In this document: positions 44,001 through 53,843 of the stretch, one piece after another | How the letters are laid out: each line of letters starts with the position of its first letter | How positions within the stretch are numbered: position 1 is the first letter of the stretch | Origin: Ambrosia x helenae | Taxonomy: Eukaryota; Streptophyta; Magnoliopsida; Asterales; Asteraceae | Direction: 5' to 3' | Assembly (NCBI GenBank): GCA_030844895.1 | Contig: CM061231.1 | Span: forward strand, 90,120,706-90,184,705 | Length of the DNA stretch: 64,000 bases | Position numbers and translations under genes: made by a program | The notes under the pieces: generated by a model | Seen by the model: only the letters and a program-made list of their open reading frames with translations | Databases searched by the model: none | What the model was told of the DNA's origin: nothing

Positions 44001-44392
44001 TCCTGGGTAACTGTCTAGTGTCATGGCAATCAAAGAAGCAAACATCTGTTGCAACTTCAACTGCTGAAGCTGAATACATTGCAGCTGCAAGTTGTACATC
44101 ACAGATACAATGGCTCCAATATCAACTTCTTGATTATGGAATCAAAGAGACCAAGACACCTTTGTTTGTAGACAGCAAATCTGCCATTAGCATCATTCAA
44201 AATCCGGTACAGTTCTCAAAAACTAAACATATTGAGATCAGGTACCATTTCATAAGAGATTGCTATGAAAAAGGCAAGATTGAGGTGAAGCATGTAGCAA
44301 CAGCTAATCAGATAGCTGACATCTTCACTAAGCCCCTTGACACATCAACATTTCAGAAGTTAGTTTCCATGCTTGGAATGCTAAATTTGTAA
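41084..44392 (+). CDS. pol: A1 Pol polyprotein (protease, integrase, RT, RNase H)
   Basis: 1102 codons without a break, in a frame different from the linker; the start shown is the first residue after upstream stops, not a proven start. Domains: aspartic protease IWYVDSGGSMHM (about 11-22); GAG-pre-integrase with LWHRRLGHVNF (153-163) and CVSCLKGKQH; integrase with catalytic Asp in HMDLFGP (about 219), Asp in RSDNGTEF (about 282) and Glu in PEQNGVVERKNR (about 318); RT with QMDVKSAFLYG (about 703), YVDD (790-793) and MGELQYFLGLQIKQ; RNase H with FSDSDYAGC (about 951), STAEAEY and YHFIRDCYEKG. All catalytic residues seen are intact. Stop TAA at 44390. It replicates and integrates the element. 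Confidence 0.93.
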   Translation: MQRVSRGLNSIWYVDSGGSMHMTGCRYLINNFISQREGSVSFGNNAKGYVLGHGNVSSGKIQFDKVNLVENLEYNLLSVSQMCDKGYSSFFTKTACKIISPEGQKLIEKIIEDHTLLIAKRCGNVYAVDIEKDKVLNNTACFFSRASTSETDLWHRRLGHVNFKTINKVTKMGLVRGLPLKVYQCQEHCVSCLKGKQHKSSYKSIEESKTTACLQLLHMDLFGPVKIMSLGKKKYCLVIIDDYSRFTWVFFLFSKDEAAEIIKFFILQVEKQYSLSVKTIRSDNGTEFRNKTLDEFCLSKGIIRQYSVPRTPEQNGVVERKNRTLIEGARTMLADSGLPLYFWAEAVNTACYVQNRVLVVKRHSKTTYEVLHGMKPLISFFRAFGCQCFILNIKESISKFAAKVDSGYFLGYSSTRKAYKVFNSHTRIVEETLNVKFNESKHTLIPAHPAELFDLDNFHFGPEKAVTSSKPTYYGDQRFEDEDPAPWTPQTVIKSTTTPSEVFQTSDQTNTEGQTQTSASAPATTEEAATAEPDIIDLSSLFEEQEPPTPVSGLQHLIEHRDHQLDQIMGDIATGVLTRNQLSNFCLFSAFISQLEPKKYQEALKDNNWVQAMQDELLQFNKQQVWEICPLPQNKQPIGTRWVFRNKQDEAGMIIKNKARLVVQGYSQEEGIDYDETFAPVARLEAIRLFLAYAISNKIKVYQMDVKSAFLYGKIKEEVYVCQPPGFEDPSHPEWVYRLDKALYGLKQAPRAWYDTLSTFLLKNNFTRGAIDKTLFIKHVGNHVLLVQIYVDDIIFGSTNTKLCDDFKKLMQSKFEMSTMGELQYFLGLQIKQQTNGTFIHQSKYVKELLNKFSLNDCKSCSTPMTPITQVEPDDQGKQVDQTMYRCMIGSLLYLTASRPDIMFSTCVCARYQSAPRESHLIAVKRIFRYLKGTPTLGIWYPASSNTKLSAFSDSDYAGCKMTRKSTSGGCQFLGNCLVSWQSKKQTSVATSTAEAEYIAAASCTSQIQWLQYQLLDYGIKETKTPLFVDSKSAISIIQNPVQFSKTKHIEIRYHFIRDCYEKGKIEVKHVATANQIADIFTKPLDTSTFQKLVSMLGMLNL

Positions 44393-45153
44393 GTGTTTAT
44401 TTTATTTTTTTTGCATATCAGTTAGAATCCAAGTTAACACTTGATTCTACCCAACTCTACATCAAACTTCTACATCAATCACTACTGTTATGCATCAAAA
44501 TTTTTCTTTTTCCTTTTTCCATCCTTGATTCCATCCTGTTTACCATGGTGGGATCAAAATGAAAAATTTTCTTTTTCCTTTTTCCACCCTTGATTCCATC
44601 CTGTTTACCTTGGTGGATTTCAAGTTAACCTTTTCCATCTTTTTTCTGGTTTTCACTTACAAATGTCAAAAGTCTGAAACAAAACTTCTGAAAAACAAAA
44701 ACAGTTTGAGAGAAACTACTGATGAACAAAAATCATCAGTATGGGGATAACTTTCTGAAAAAGTGTGTAACTTCTGATAAAATAAACTTCAGAAGTTATG
44801 AATAAAGTATTTATAAAAACATTTCTCATCAGATGTTAAAACTACTGAAGAGAAAATGGGAACTACTGATGAAGTAATCCTTCATCAGCAGTTTAAGTCA
44901 AAAGGGCAAATCTGACTTTTCCCATCATCAGAGGTTTGACCAAATCAGTTTAAAACCTCTGATAAAGAGATTTTTAACCAAAGGCGGTTTTAAAACTTCT
45001 AATAAAGAAGATTCAAGCGGTTAAAACTCTAAATAAATACCTTTTCTACACACTTATCCTTTTAAACTCACAAAATATCCCTCCTTATCTCTCAAAACTC
45101 TCTCAAAACCTAAACCTACAAAATTCACTGTTCGATCAAACACTCAAACCACA
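44393..45153 (+). promoter_or_regulatory. A1 pol-ORF3 spacer with candidate internal promoter
   Basis: A pyrimidine-rich tandem duplication (about 60 bp unit, 44494-44615, TTTTTCTTTTTCC blocks) is followed by many ACTGATGAA/CTTCTGATAAA motifs (44700-45010). A TATA-like CTAAATAAATACC at about 45030-45042 is followed 30 bp later by ACACTTATCCTTTT and a CT-rich leader (CTCTCAAAACTCTCTC) up to the ORF3 ATG. The same arrangement is seen upstream of A2 ORF3. Confidence 0.5.
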
Positions 45154-48100
45154 ATGGCTCTAGTTCTAAAACAGGGACACAATCAAAGAGCCTTTCTTGA
45201 AAAACAAGAAGGCTGGTCCCAATACGATGAGATCATTGATCTTGTCGTCAAATCCCAATACTTTACTGCTCTCACAATTAACCCACCAATTCACACTGAA
45301 ACTCTGAATGAGTTCTGGGCAAATGCTGAGACGGTTACAATGGGTGGTGAGGTCATTTCCCTCAACTCAAAGATAAAAGGGAAACAACTGACCATCACAC
45401 CGGCCACACTAGCAACAAGACTGGGTCTGGATGATGTAGCTGCCCCTGACCATGTTGCTAACAAAGATATTCATCTAACCATGACTGAGTGTGGTTATCA
45501 AGGTACTCTCTCCCATGCTACAATATTCAAAAAATATTTTGAACCAAAATACAAACTTTTGTTTCATTATATAATTATGTGTTTGAGTCCAAAAACTGGG
45601 TCATATGACCAGATGCCCTCCACTTTTCAACCAATATTTCATTCCATTGTGAATGAAACCAAATTCAGGGCATCAAAACTGTTTTTCCATGAGTTGGTGT
45701 TACATCACAATAATACCAAGAAAAAGTTTTTGTTGTACCCAAGGTTCATTATGCAATGCATAATAGGGGAACTGGGTAATGAGGTGCTTGTGGGAAAAAT
45801 TTCAACTTTAAACCCTTTAACATCACAAGCATACTCAAGACTGAACAAACCGGCTGCCTGGCCAGAAGATGATCAGGGAGAACAACAACAAGTCCCCCTG
45901 AAGCCCACATCTTCCACACCCACACCACCAAAAGCCAAAAAGCCCAAGCCAACAAAAACTGCAACCCACCAACCCAAAAGAAAAGCTGTTCAGGAGGTTG
46001 AGATGCCTGAACATGCACTTGAGCATTCTGCTCTTCAAATTGTTGAGACTGAAACACCCTCTCAGTCTCATCCATCTCAAACCCCACCAAGAGCACCCAT
46101 ATCTGTTCAATTCAAAAGAAAAAGACTTAGAAAAACATATCAAACACATTCTTCTTTTGAAACTGCTGAACAACAACCTATTGCCCAAACTACTGAACCA
46201 TCCCCACAAATTTCTGAACAAGAGGCAATAGAAATTGGCAAACTTCTCTCTGGGCTAAAAGAGAATGTCCCATCTGATCATGTCAGTCCCCATCAACCAC
46301 AACAAACAGGGGACATAACTACTACATTAGACATGGATGTGGACATCACTAGCCCTATCCCAAGAGATGAGGGTGGACCAGAGTCTTTAAGCCCAATTTT
46401 AGAGACTCTTGGGGCATCTGAGGTTGCTACTACTCAGTTACCACCCAGTGGTGGATCTGAGGACAGAAGTAACATAGCTAAGACCTCAGATGTGGCAACT
46501 ACTGATGAAGGCTTAATGCCTGAAGTAGGAAATCCTCAGTACCAAGAAACAGAGGTTCATGAGAGAACTGAGTTGGGCTCAGCTCATGATTTAACTGAGA
46601 CAGTCCTCACTGAGGGCAACATCAGGGATTCAGATGATTCCATTAGTTTGGATGATGTTTCACAATTTAAAACTACTGAATTGACGGCACTTTCTGAAGG
46701 TCCTGTTGCAAAGGTATCCAGGCTCAAGAAGCCAGTCATCTCTGCACAGGTTAAAGCCCACTCAATCCCTAAAACCCCTAGAGTGGCATCCTCTGTACAA
46801 CATGAGGATCTCCCAAAAACACCCCCTTCACAGCAAATGCCTACCCAATTCCCTGGGCAAACAAGCATAGACCTGAACCAGCTATGCAGCCCAGAGGGTC
46901 CCCTGTACCACATGATGAATACACTCATCAGAAATCACTTCCAAACATATACAACTGACTTGGAGCTGTCAATCAAGAACCAATTTGGGGTGATTAAGAC
47001 CAAGATGAACGATCTGTCAAACAAAATAGACTTCAACAGCCAACAGATTGCACATCTTCAAGGACACTTCTCCCAACCCTCTGCTTCAAGGGTTATAATT
47101 GATGAATCCAAAAAGGGGGAGAAGATCAGGGAACCTAAGGAGTCATTCCAAGCCAGAGTAAAGGCAAGAGTGGCACTCCTTGAAAGAGATCTGAAAGATC
47201 AGGCCAGGAAAGAAAAATTGGCCAAACAATTTGGTGTCTCAATTGAAGAAATTGAAGCTGCTGAGAAAGAAGATGAGACCCAAAGTTCTGATGATTCCCT
47301 AAGGTGTAATGAAGAAACTTCTGATGACCAAACTTCTGATGAAGAATCAGAAAGTACTGAAGACAATCCTTCAGTAGCTGACAAACCATCAGCAGTTGTC
47401 AGCACATCAGAAGTTAACACTTCCCAACCTCAAACAACTGAACCTTCCAGAACCACTGCTCCCATTCAACCAACATCTGATCCCATCAGGCCTACATCTG
47501 TTACAACAATGACTGTATTAAACCCTTCTCCCATCTCTCAATCAGCTGAACTATTAGAGAAGAGTTTAATTGCAGCCAACAAGAAGGCCAGAGAAGATCA
47601 GATTTGGAAATCTCTGGAAGAAAGGGATGATTTGGACTTAAGCCATGAAGAAAAACTTCAGGCTTATGCAGCTGAACTACAAAGGCAGGCTAGCCTTGAT
47701 GAGATTGCTGAACAGGATAAAAGACAACAACTGGTGTCTTATATTACCAAGAACAGCAAGACTAAAGCCTTTACACTCAAAGGACTCTCTATGCAAGAGC
47801 TGACAAGAAGAGCACAACTGCTTGCAGACAAAATGGCCACAAGCAAAGATGGAAAGGCCAAGAGAGCCCAGATAATAGAAGAGCTAGTAGCAGAAGGATA
47901 TGGTTCAAAAGCCTCTGTATCCAGATGGAAAGAAGAAAGACTAATGGATACATATAGAAAATACTTGGCTGCCAAGGCTGCAAATCCTGAGAAGTTTCAA
48001 ACTGCTGATCCTTCAAGATCAGTAGTTAGAACTTCTGGTGTATCTAGAAGATCTGCTGCTCAGAAGAAGAAGACAGAGGACAATGTCAAAACTGATTTCA

Positions 48101-48651
48101 AAATGGTACTACTTGAGGGAAGCTCAATAGTCCATTCAGATTTTGACATTGAGGAGAAACCTCTGTTAACACAGTTCAGGGATCCTTCCACTTTTGCTTA
48201 TCAAATACAAAAGACAATCACAGAAAAGCTGCATACCAAAGTAGTGACTGAACACCATCTCCCAACTGTTCAGATGCCTGGTATGCAACAACAACAACAA
48301 GGAAGAGAATCCCACCTGAGGCTATCTGAAACTGAAGACATCCAGCACTCAGGACCATCAACCCAAGGGACAAGTCTGGTTCCCTATTCTTCTGACTTTA
48401 ACAAGTCAAAGATCCCTATCATCAGATGGTCACTTACTGATAACAACTCAGTACTGTTGACAAGAAGAGACTTCTCAAGCAGGGCTTACAAGAAGATCAG
48501 TGATCTGAAGAAACTGTCAACACAAGACCTGCTCACAATTCAACATCTAGAACCACAGAGAGGATCTCTATCTGATGATCAGTACAACCAGCTCAAGAAC
48601 ACCATGTACAAAGAGATATGGAAGATTGTTCAAGACAGAAGAAACACATAA
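45154..48651 (+). CDS. A1 ORF3: 1165-residue protein in the env-like position
   Basis: Starts MALVLKQGHNQRAFLEKQEG in good context (ACAATGG). Residues 1-232 form a conserved domain: LNEFWANAETV, LTITPATLATRLGLDD, SYDQMPSTFQPIFHSIV and KKKFLLYPRF (about 188-197). Equivalent blocks occur in family B ORF3. A long Pro/Ser/Thr/Glu-rich region follows (235-560), then a coiled-coil-prone part (about 572-640), a basic segment (about 665-705), an acidic one (710-740) and another helical region (815-960). The C-terminal domain is about 985-1160 (DFDIEEKPLLTQFRDPS; RWSLTDNNSVLLTRR). No signal peptide or membrane span is seen, so it does not look like an envelope glycoprotein. The N-terminal layout recalls plant retroelement-associated domains of unknown function (Pfam PF20167-like), from memory. 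Function unknown. Confidence 0.85.
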   Translation: MALVLKQGHNQRAFLEKQEGWSQYDEIIDLVVKSQYFTALTINPPIHTETLNEFWANAETVTMGGEVISLNSKIKGKQLTITPATLATRLGLDDVAAPDHVANKDIHLTMTECGYQGTLSHATIFKKYFEPKYKLLFHYIIMCLSPKTGSYDQMPSTFQPIFHSIVNETKFRASKLFFHELVLHHNNTKKKFLLYPRFIMQCIIGELGNEVLVGKISTLNPLTSQAYSRLNKPAAWPEDDQGEQQQVPLKPTSSTPTPPKAKKPKPTKTATHQPKRKAVQEVEMPEHALEHSALQIVETETPSQSHPSQTPPRAPISVQFKRKRLRKTYQTHSSFETAEQQPIAQTTEPSPQISEQEAIEIGKLLSGLKENVPSDHVSPHQPQQTGDITTTLDMDVDITSPIPRDEGGPESLSPILETLGASEVATTQLPPSGGSEDRSNIAKTSDVATTDEGLMPEVGNPQYQETEVHERTELGSAHDLTETVLTEGNIRDSDDSISLDDVSQFKTTELTALSEGPVAKVSRLKKPVISAQVKAHSIPKTPRVASSVQHEDLPKTPPSQQMPTQFPGQTSIDLNQLCSPEGPLYHMMNTLIRNHFQTYTTDLELSIKNQFGVIKTKMNDLSNKIDFNSQQIAHLQGHFSQPSASRVIIDESKKGEKIREPKESFQARVKARVALLERDLKDQARKEKLAKQFGVSIEEIEAAEKEDETQSSDDSLRCNEETSDDQTSDEESESTEDNPSVADKPSAVVSTSEVNTSQPQTTEPSRTTAPIQPTSDPIRPTSVTTMTVLNPSPISQSAELLEKSLIAANKKAREDQIWKSLEERDDLDLSHEEKLQAYAAELQRQASLDEIAEQDKRQQLVSYITKNSKTKAFTLKGLSMQELTRRAQLLADKMATSKDGKAKRAQIIEELVAEGYGSKASVSRWKEERLMDTYRKYLAAKAANPEKFQTADPSRSVVRTSGVSRRSAAQKKKTEDNVKTDFKMVLLEGSSIVHSDFDIEEKPLLTQFRDPSTFAYQIQKTITEKLHTKVVTEHHLPTVQMPGMQQQQQGRESHLRLSETEDIQHSGPSTQGTSLVPYSSDFNKSKIPIIRWSLTDNNSVLLTRRDFSSRAYKKISDLKKLSTQDLLTIQHLEPQRGSLSDDQYNQLKNTMYKEIWKIVQDRRNT

Positions 48652-48680
48652 GGAATTAGTAAGGTTTTGGCTTCATCAAT

Positions 48681-48692
48681 CCAGGGGGAGAT
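48681..48692 (+). promoter_or_regulatory. A1 polypurine tract
   Basis: CCAGGGGGAGAT directly before the 3' LTR start TGTTAGGA at 48693. Confidence 0.9.
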
Positions 48693-49411
48693 TGTTAGGA
48701 CAAAGAGGATTGGTGAAACCACTTTTGTAAACCTTAGTCTAATTCACTTCTGTCATTTTTGGCTAAGTATAGAAGTACTGAATAGAAGACAAGAAACTGC
48801 TGATTAGAAGATATGAAGAAGTGCTGAAGTTGCAGAAGTTCTGAAGTCCAAACCAGACAAGTTCACTTCAGAAGTACTGAAGACAAAACTACTCTTCAGT
48901 AGTTGTCCTTCATCAGCACTTAGGAGAAGATATTTCCCACCGCCTTTTTGCATCAGTAGTTTGTTGTTTAATATTACTTTTAGCTTTATTTGTTTCTTTC
49001 AATGTTGCAACTTGTGCAACTTGTAACTGGAGTTTCTGTGCTTGCTTTTTTGGCAAGATACATGCATGTAATCGTCTATAAATAGAAGGCTTCAACCTTC
49101 TATTTTAGACATTGATTTTTAACAGAAAAATCCTTCAAACACTCTCATTGTTATATTCCATTTCTGTATTTATTGTGAATCTCTCTAAGTATCTAATTCT
49201 CATTTACAACTTAGATTCATAATAAATACTTTGTCATTTATTTAGTTTCAAACATCAAGGGGGAGTTACAACTCTGCCTTTGCATAAAAAGTGTTGCTTT
49301 AACTTATAACATTCCGCTGTGCTTATAATCTGATTTACAAGGACTTGCTAAACACTTAAGTGTCAAGATAGCAAGTTCTTACTTAGCAAACAAGAGCAAA
49401 CTGATCCAACA
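48693..49411 (+). repeat. A1 3' LTR (719 bp, full length)
   Basis: TGTTAGGACAAAGAGG to CTGATCCAACA. TATAAATA at 49077-49084, internal AAGGGGGAGT at 49257-49266. The U3 contains several AGAAGT-CTGA-type repeats lost from the 5' LTR. Confidence 0.94.
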
Positions 49412-52400
49412 AATGTTTTCAACTTCAGTGACTCTCAGGTGGGATTCACCTCCTTGCTGTTGTTCCATCACATTAGGTATCTGAAATGTTGGCAAATGAT
49501 GCTCAGTTGTTACCTTAGTATGCAATTTGTCTGTGATGGTCCTCTGGATTTGATATGCAAAGGTGGAAGGATCCCTGAATTGTGTGAGTAGATGCTTCTC
49601 TTCTATGTCAAAATCAGAATGTACTACTGTACTACCTTCTAGTAGTACCATTCTGAAATCAGTCTTTACATTTTCCTCTGTCTTCTTTCTTCTTTGGGTA
49701 GCTGGTCTTCTTTGAACACCAGAAGTTCTAACTACTGAAGTTGAAGCTTCAGCAGTTTGAAACTTCTCTGGATTAGCAACCCTTGCAGCCTTGTATTTTC
49801 TGTATGTGTCCACCAATCTTTCTTCTTTCCACTTGGACACTGAGGCTTTTGAACCATAACCATTTGCTACCAGTTCTTCTATCATCTGAGCTCTCTTGGC
49901 CTTTGTGTCTTTACCTGTTGCAAGTTTATCTGCAACAAGTTGAGCTCTTCTTGTCAGCTCTTCCACAGAGAGTCTCTTCAATGTACGGGCTTTGACTTTG
50001 TTGTTCTTCATAATGTAAGACATCAGTTGATGTCTTTTGTCTTGTTCAGCAATCTCATCAAGGCTAGCCTGCCTTTGTAGTTCAGCTTCATAAGCCTGAA
50101 GTTTTTCTTCATGGCTTAGGTCTAAGTCATCCCTTTCTTCCAGGTTTTTCCAGATCAGATCTTCTCTGGCCTTCTTCTGGGCTGCAACTAAACTCTTCTC
50201 TAGTAATTCAGCTGATTGAGAGATTGGAGAAGGGTTTAGCACAGTCATTGTTGTAACTGTTGTAGTAGGCCTGATAGGAGTAGATGTTGGTTGAATGGGA
50301 GCAGTTGTTCTGGAAGGGTCAGCAGTTTGAGTTTTGGAAGTGTTAACATCTGATGGGTTGACAACTTCTGAAGGTTTGTCAACTACTGAAGGATTGTCTT
50401 CAGTACTTTCTGATTCTTCATCAGAACTTTGACCATCAGAGGTTTCTTCATTATGCCCTTGGGTTTCATCAGCCTTTTCAGCATCTTCTATTTCTTGAAT
50501 AGAGACACCAAACTGTTGTGCCAGTTTCTCTTTTCTGGCTTGATCTTGTTGATCTCTAGCTAGGATAGCCACTCTTGCCTTTCTTCTGGCTTCAAGTGTA
50601 TCCATAGGTACCTTGATTTTCTCCCCCTTTTTGGCTTTATCACCTTTGGAAGTTGAAGCTTGGGAGAAATGACCTTGAAGATGAGCAATCTGTTTGCTGT
50701 TGTGATCAATCTTGTTGGACAGATCATTCATCTTCGTCTGTATCACTCCAAATTGGTTCTTCATGGACAGCTCCAAGTCAGCTGTGTATGTTTGGATGTG
50801 ATTTTTGATTAGGGTGTTCATCAAGTGATACAAGGGACCATCTGGGCTGCATAGTTGGTTCAGGTCTATGCTAGGTTGCCCAAGGAATTGGGTAGGCATT
50901 TGTAGTGAGGGTGTGTTTTTGGTTGATCTCCTTGTTGTACAAGAGATGCCACTCTAGGGGAATCATGGACTGAGTGGGCTTTAACCTGAGATGGTGTGAC
51001 TAGCTTCTTGAGCTTAGAGACACCAGGTGCAGGACCTTCACTTACAGCCGTCAATTCAGTAGTTTTGAGTGTTGAAACATCATCCAAATTAATGGAATCA
51101 TCTGAATCCCTGATTACATCCTCAATGAGGACTGTATCAGTTACATCATGAGCTGAGCCTAACTCAGTTGTCTCATCTACCTCTTGTTCTTGGTACAGAG
51201 GATTTCCTACCTCAGGCATTAAGCCTTAATCAGTAGTTGCCACAGTTGAGGTCTTAGCTGTTTTACTTCTGTCCTCAGGTCCCCCACTGGGTGGTAAATG
51301 AGTAGTAGCAGCCTCAAAAGTATCAAAGGTTTCTAAGTTTGGGCTTAGAGACCCTGGTTCATCCTCATCTCTTTGGTTGGGGCTATGAGTGTCCACATCC
51401 ATGTCACTGTCTGAGTCTATGTCCCCTATTTGATGTGTTTGATGGGGACTGACATGTGTTGATGGGACTTTCTCTTTTAGCCTGGAGAGAAGTTTGGCTA
51501 TTTCTATGTCTGGTTCAGAAATTTGGGGTGCTGGTTCAGTAGTTTGGGCAGTGGGTTCAGCAGTTTCAAAAGAAGAATCTATTGGAATAGTTTTTCTAAG
51601 TCTTTTTCTTTTGAAAAGGATAGTTATTGGTGCTCTTGGTGGGGTTTGAGATGGATGAGACTGAGAGGATGTTTCAGTCACATCTTTAAGAAGTGCAGAT
51701 TGCACAGTAGTCTGTTCAAGCATCTCAACCTCCTGAACAGCTTTTCTTTTAGGTTTGGTGGGTTTTTGTTTTGTTATCATGGGTTTCTTGGCCTTTGGTG
51801 GAGTAGGTTTGGAAGATGAGGGTTCCATGGGGACTGGTGCTTGTTCCCCTTGGTCATCTTCTGCCTAGGCAGCCTGTTTGTTGTGCCTTGAGTATGCTTG
51901 TGAGGTTAAGGGTTTTAAAATTTCAATTTTACCAACAAGCACCTCATTACCCAGTTCAGATATTATGCACTGCATAATGAACCTTAGATATAACAAAAAC
52001 TTTTTCTTAGTGTTATTGTGATGTAACACCAACTCATTAAAGAAAAGTTTTGATGCCCTGAAATTTGTTTCATTCACAATAGAATGAAATATTGGTTGAA
52101 AGGTTGAGGGCATCTGGTCATAAGACCTTGTTTTAGGACTCAAGCACATAATAATATAATGAAACAAAAGCTTATATTTTGGTTCAAAATACTTTTTAAA
52201 GATTGTAGCTTGTGAGAGAGTACCTTGATAACCACACTCAGTCATGGTTAGGTGGATAGCAGAGTTGTCAAACTTCTCAGGGGCATTCACATCATTCAAC
52301 CCCAGTCTGACTGCAAGTATGGCTGGTGTAATGGCCATTTGTCTTCCTCTGATTGTTGAGTTGAGGGAGATAACTTCATCATCCACCATCACTGTCTCAG

Positions 52401-52572
52401 CATTAGCCCATAACTCATTTACAGTTTCAGGATGAATTGGTGGGTCTATGGTGAGAGCGGTGAAATATTGGGATTTGACGACGAGATCAATGATCTCATC
52501 GTATTGGGACCAGCCTTCTTGTTTTTCTAAGTAGGCTCTGAGATTGTGTCCCTGTTTGAGAACTAAAGCCAT
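49412..52572 (-). pseudogene. A2 ORF3, main part right of A1
   Basis: Starts MALVLKQGHNLRAYLEKQEG at 52572 and follows A1 ORF3 throughout. TAG at 51865 replaces Trp, TAA near 51232 replaces Glu (VATTD-stop), and a frame change near 50905 precedes the long open frame 50899-49412 (IDLNQLCSPDGPLYHLMNTL onward). A1 interrupts it at LRVTEVENI. Despite the breaks, most residues agree with A1, so divergence is recent. Residues read past 49412 belong to the A1 LTR. Confidence 0.88.
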
Positions 52573-53102
52573 GTGGTTTGTGTGTGTTGATGAATCGAAC
52601 AGTGATTTTGTGTTGCAGGTTCAGGGGTTTGAGAGCTTTCTTGAGAGAGAATGAGGGAATTTTTGTGTTTGAAAGGATAAGTGTTGAAAAAAGATATTTA
52701 TCAGAAGTTTTTAACCGCTTGGATCTTCTTTATTAGAAGTTTTTAAACCGCCTAGGTTAAAAATCTCTTTATCAGAAGTTTTAAACCGACTAGGTCAAAC
52801 TTCTGATGATGGGAAAAGTCAGATTTGCCCTTTTTGACTAAACTGCTGATGAAGGATTATCTTCATCAGTAGTTCCCATTTCCTCTTCAGTAGTTTTAAC
52901 AGCTGATGAGAAATGTTTTATAAATACTTTTATTCATAACTTCTGAAGTTTATTTTATCAGAAGTTATTCACTTTTCAGAGATTATCCCCATACTGATGT
53001 TTTGTTCATCAGTAGTTTCTCTCTTTTCAGAAGTTTTTCAAGTGTTTTGAAAACAGATGTAAGTGAAAAACAAAAAATTTGCAGAAAAATAAATAGAAAC
53101 AC
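52573..53102 (-). promoter_or_regulatory. A2 pol-ORF3 spacer with candidate internal promoter
   Basis: Minus-strand ATAAATATC near 52690-52698 lies upstream of ACACTTATCCTTTC and a CT-rich leader, as in A1. ACTGATGAAG-type motifs fill 52720-53030. The 60 bp pyrimidine duplication of A1 is absent. Confidence 0.45.
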
Positions 53103-53843
53103 TTACAAATTTAGCATCCCAAGCATGGATACTAACTTCTGAAATGTTGATGTGTCAAGGGGTTTAGTGAAAATGTCAGCTATTTGATTAGCTGTTGCTA
53201 CATGTTTCACTTCAATCTTGCCTTTTTCATAGCAATCTCTTATGAAATGATACCTGATCTCGATGTGTTTAGTTTTTGAAAACTGAACAGGATTTTGAAT
53301 GATGCTAATGGCAGATTTGCTGTCTACAAGCAATGGTGTCTTGGTCTCTTTGATTCCATAATCAAGAAGTTGATATTGGAGCCATTGCATCTGTGATGTA
53401 CAACTTGCAGCTGCAATGTATTCAGCTTCAGCAGTTGAAGTTGCAACAGATGTTTGCTTCATTGATTGCCAGGACACTAGACAGTTTCCTAAGAATTGAC
53501 AATCACCAGATGTTGATTTTCTTGCCATTTTACACCCTGCATAGTCACTATCTGAAAAAGCTGATAACTTGGTATTGCTTGAAGCAGGATACCAAATTCC
53601 AAGTGTTGGAGTTCCTTTCAGATATCTGAAAATTCTTTTGACTGCAATAAGGTGTGATTCCCTAGGAGCTGATTGATATCTAGCACAGACACATGTTGAA
53701 AACATAATATCTAGTCTAGAAGCAGTTAGATATAAAAGGGAACCTATCATACATCTGTACATGGTTTGATCAACCTGTTTTCCTTGATCATCTGGTTCAA
53801 CTTGTGTGGTTGGTGTCATGGGGGTGGAACATGATTTACAGTC
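53103..53843 (-). pseudogene. pol: A2 pol remnant (late RT and RNase H)
   Basis: Begins at CKSCSTPMTPTTQVEP and runs uninterrupted through SLLYLTASRLDIMFSTC, FSDSDYAGCKMARKSTSG, STAEAEY and YHFIRDCYEKG to MLGMLNL and stop at 53103. It closely matches the end of A1 pol. It is fused in frame upstream to family B integrase (see 53844-55061), giving a 438-codon open frame from 54419. Confidence 0.88.

Larger units (their letters stand above)
37766..49411 (+). mobile_element. A1: complete young Sirevirus-like Ty1/copia element (11,646 bp)
   Basis: Two LTRs, Met primer site, gag, pol, ORF3 and polypurine tract are all present, and the element is flanked by AATGT at 37761-37765 and 49412-49416. The LTRs look identical apart from a 149 bp deletion in the 5' copy, and pol (1102 codons) and ORF3 (1165 codons) are uninterrupted. 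The MGELQYFLGLQIKQ and IYVDDIIFGST blocks and the third ORF place it in the Sirevirus/Maximus lineage. It inserted into the ORF3 of its sister A2. Confidence 0.95.
36720..53843 (-). mobile_element. A2: 5'-truncated Sirevirus-like family A element, minus strand, split by A1
   Basis: Remaining parts are the RNase H end of pol (53103-53843), spacer (52573-53102), ORF3 (49412-52572 and 37455-37765) and the 3' LTR (36720-37413). Everything 5' of the RNase H region is missing. The break at 53841-53843 joins family A pol in frame to family B integrase. A1 sits inside ORF3 with TSD AATGT. Sequence is close to A1, but with stops and indels. Confidence 0.85.

Noticed and set aside
45154..48651. Envelope glycoprotein for ORF3
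   Set aside because: Position fits, but no signal peptide, membrane span or cysteine pattern is visible.
38335..49411. A1 and A2 as one element with an internal inversion
   Set aside because: A1 has its own LTR pair and AATGT duplication, and A2 ORF3 continues across it.
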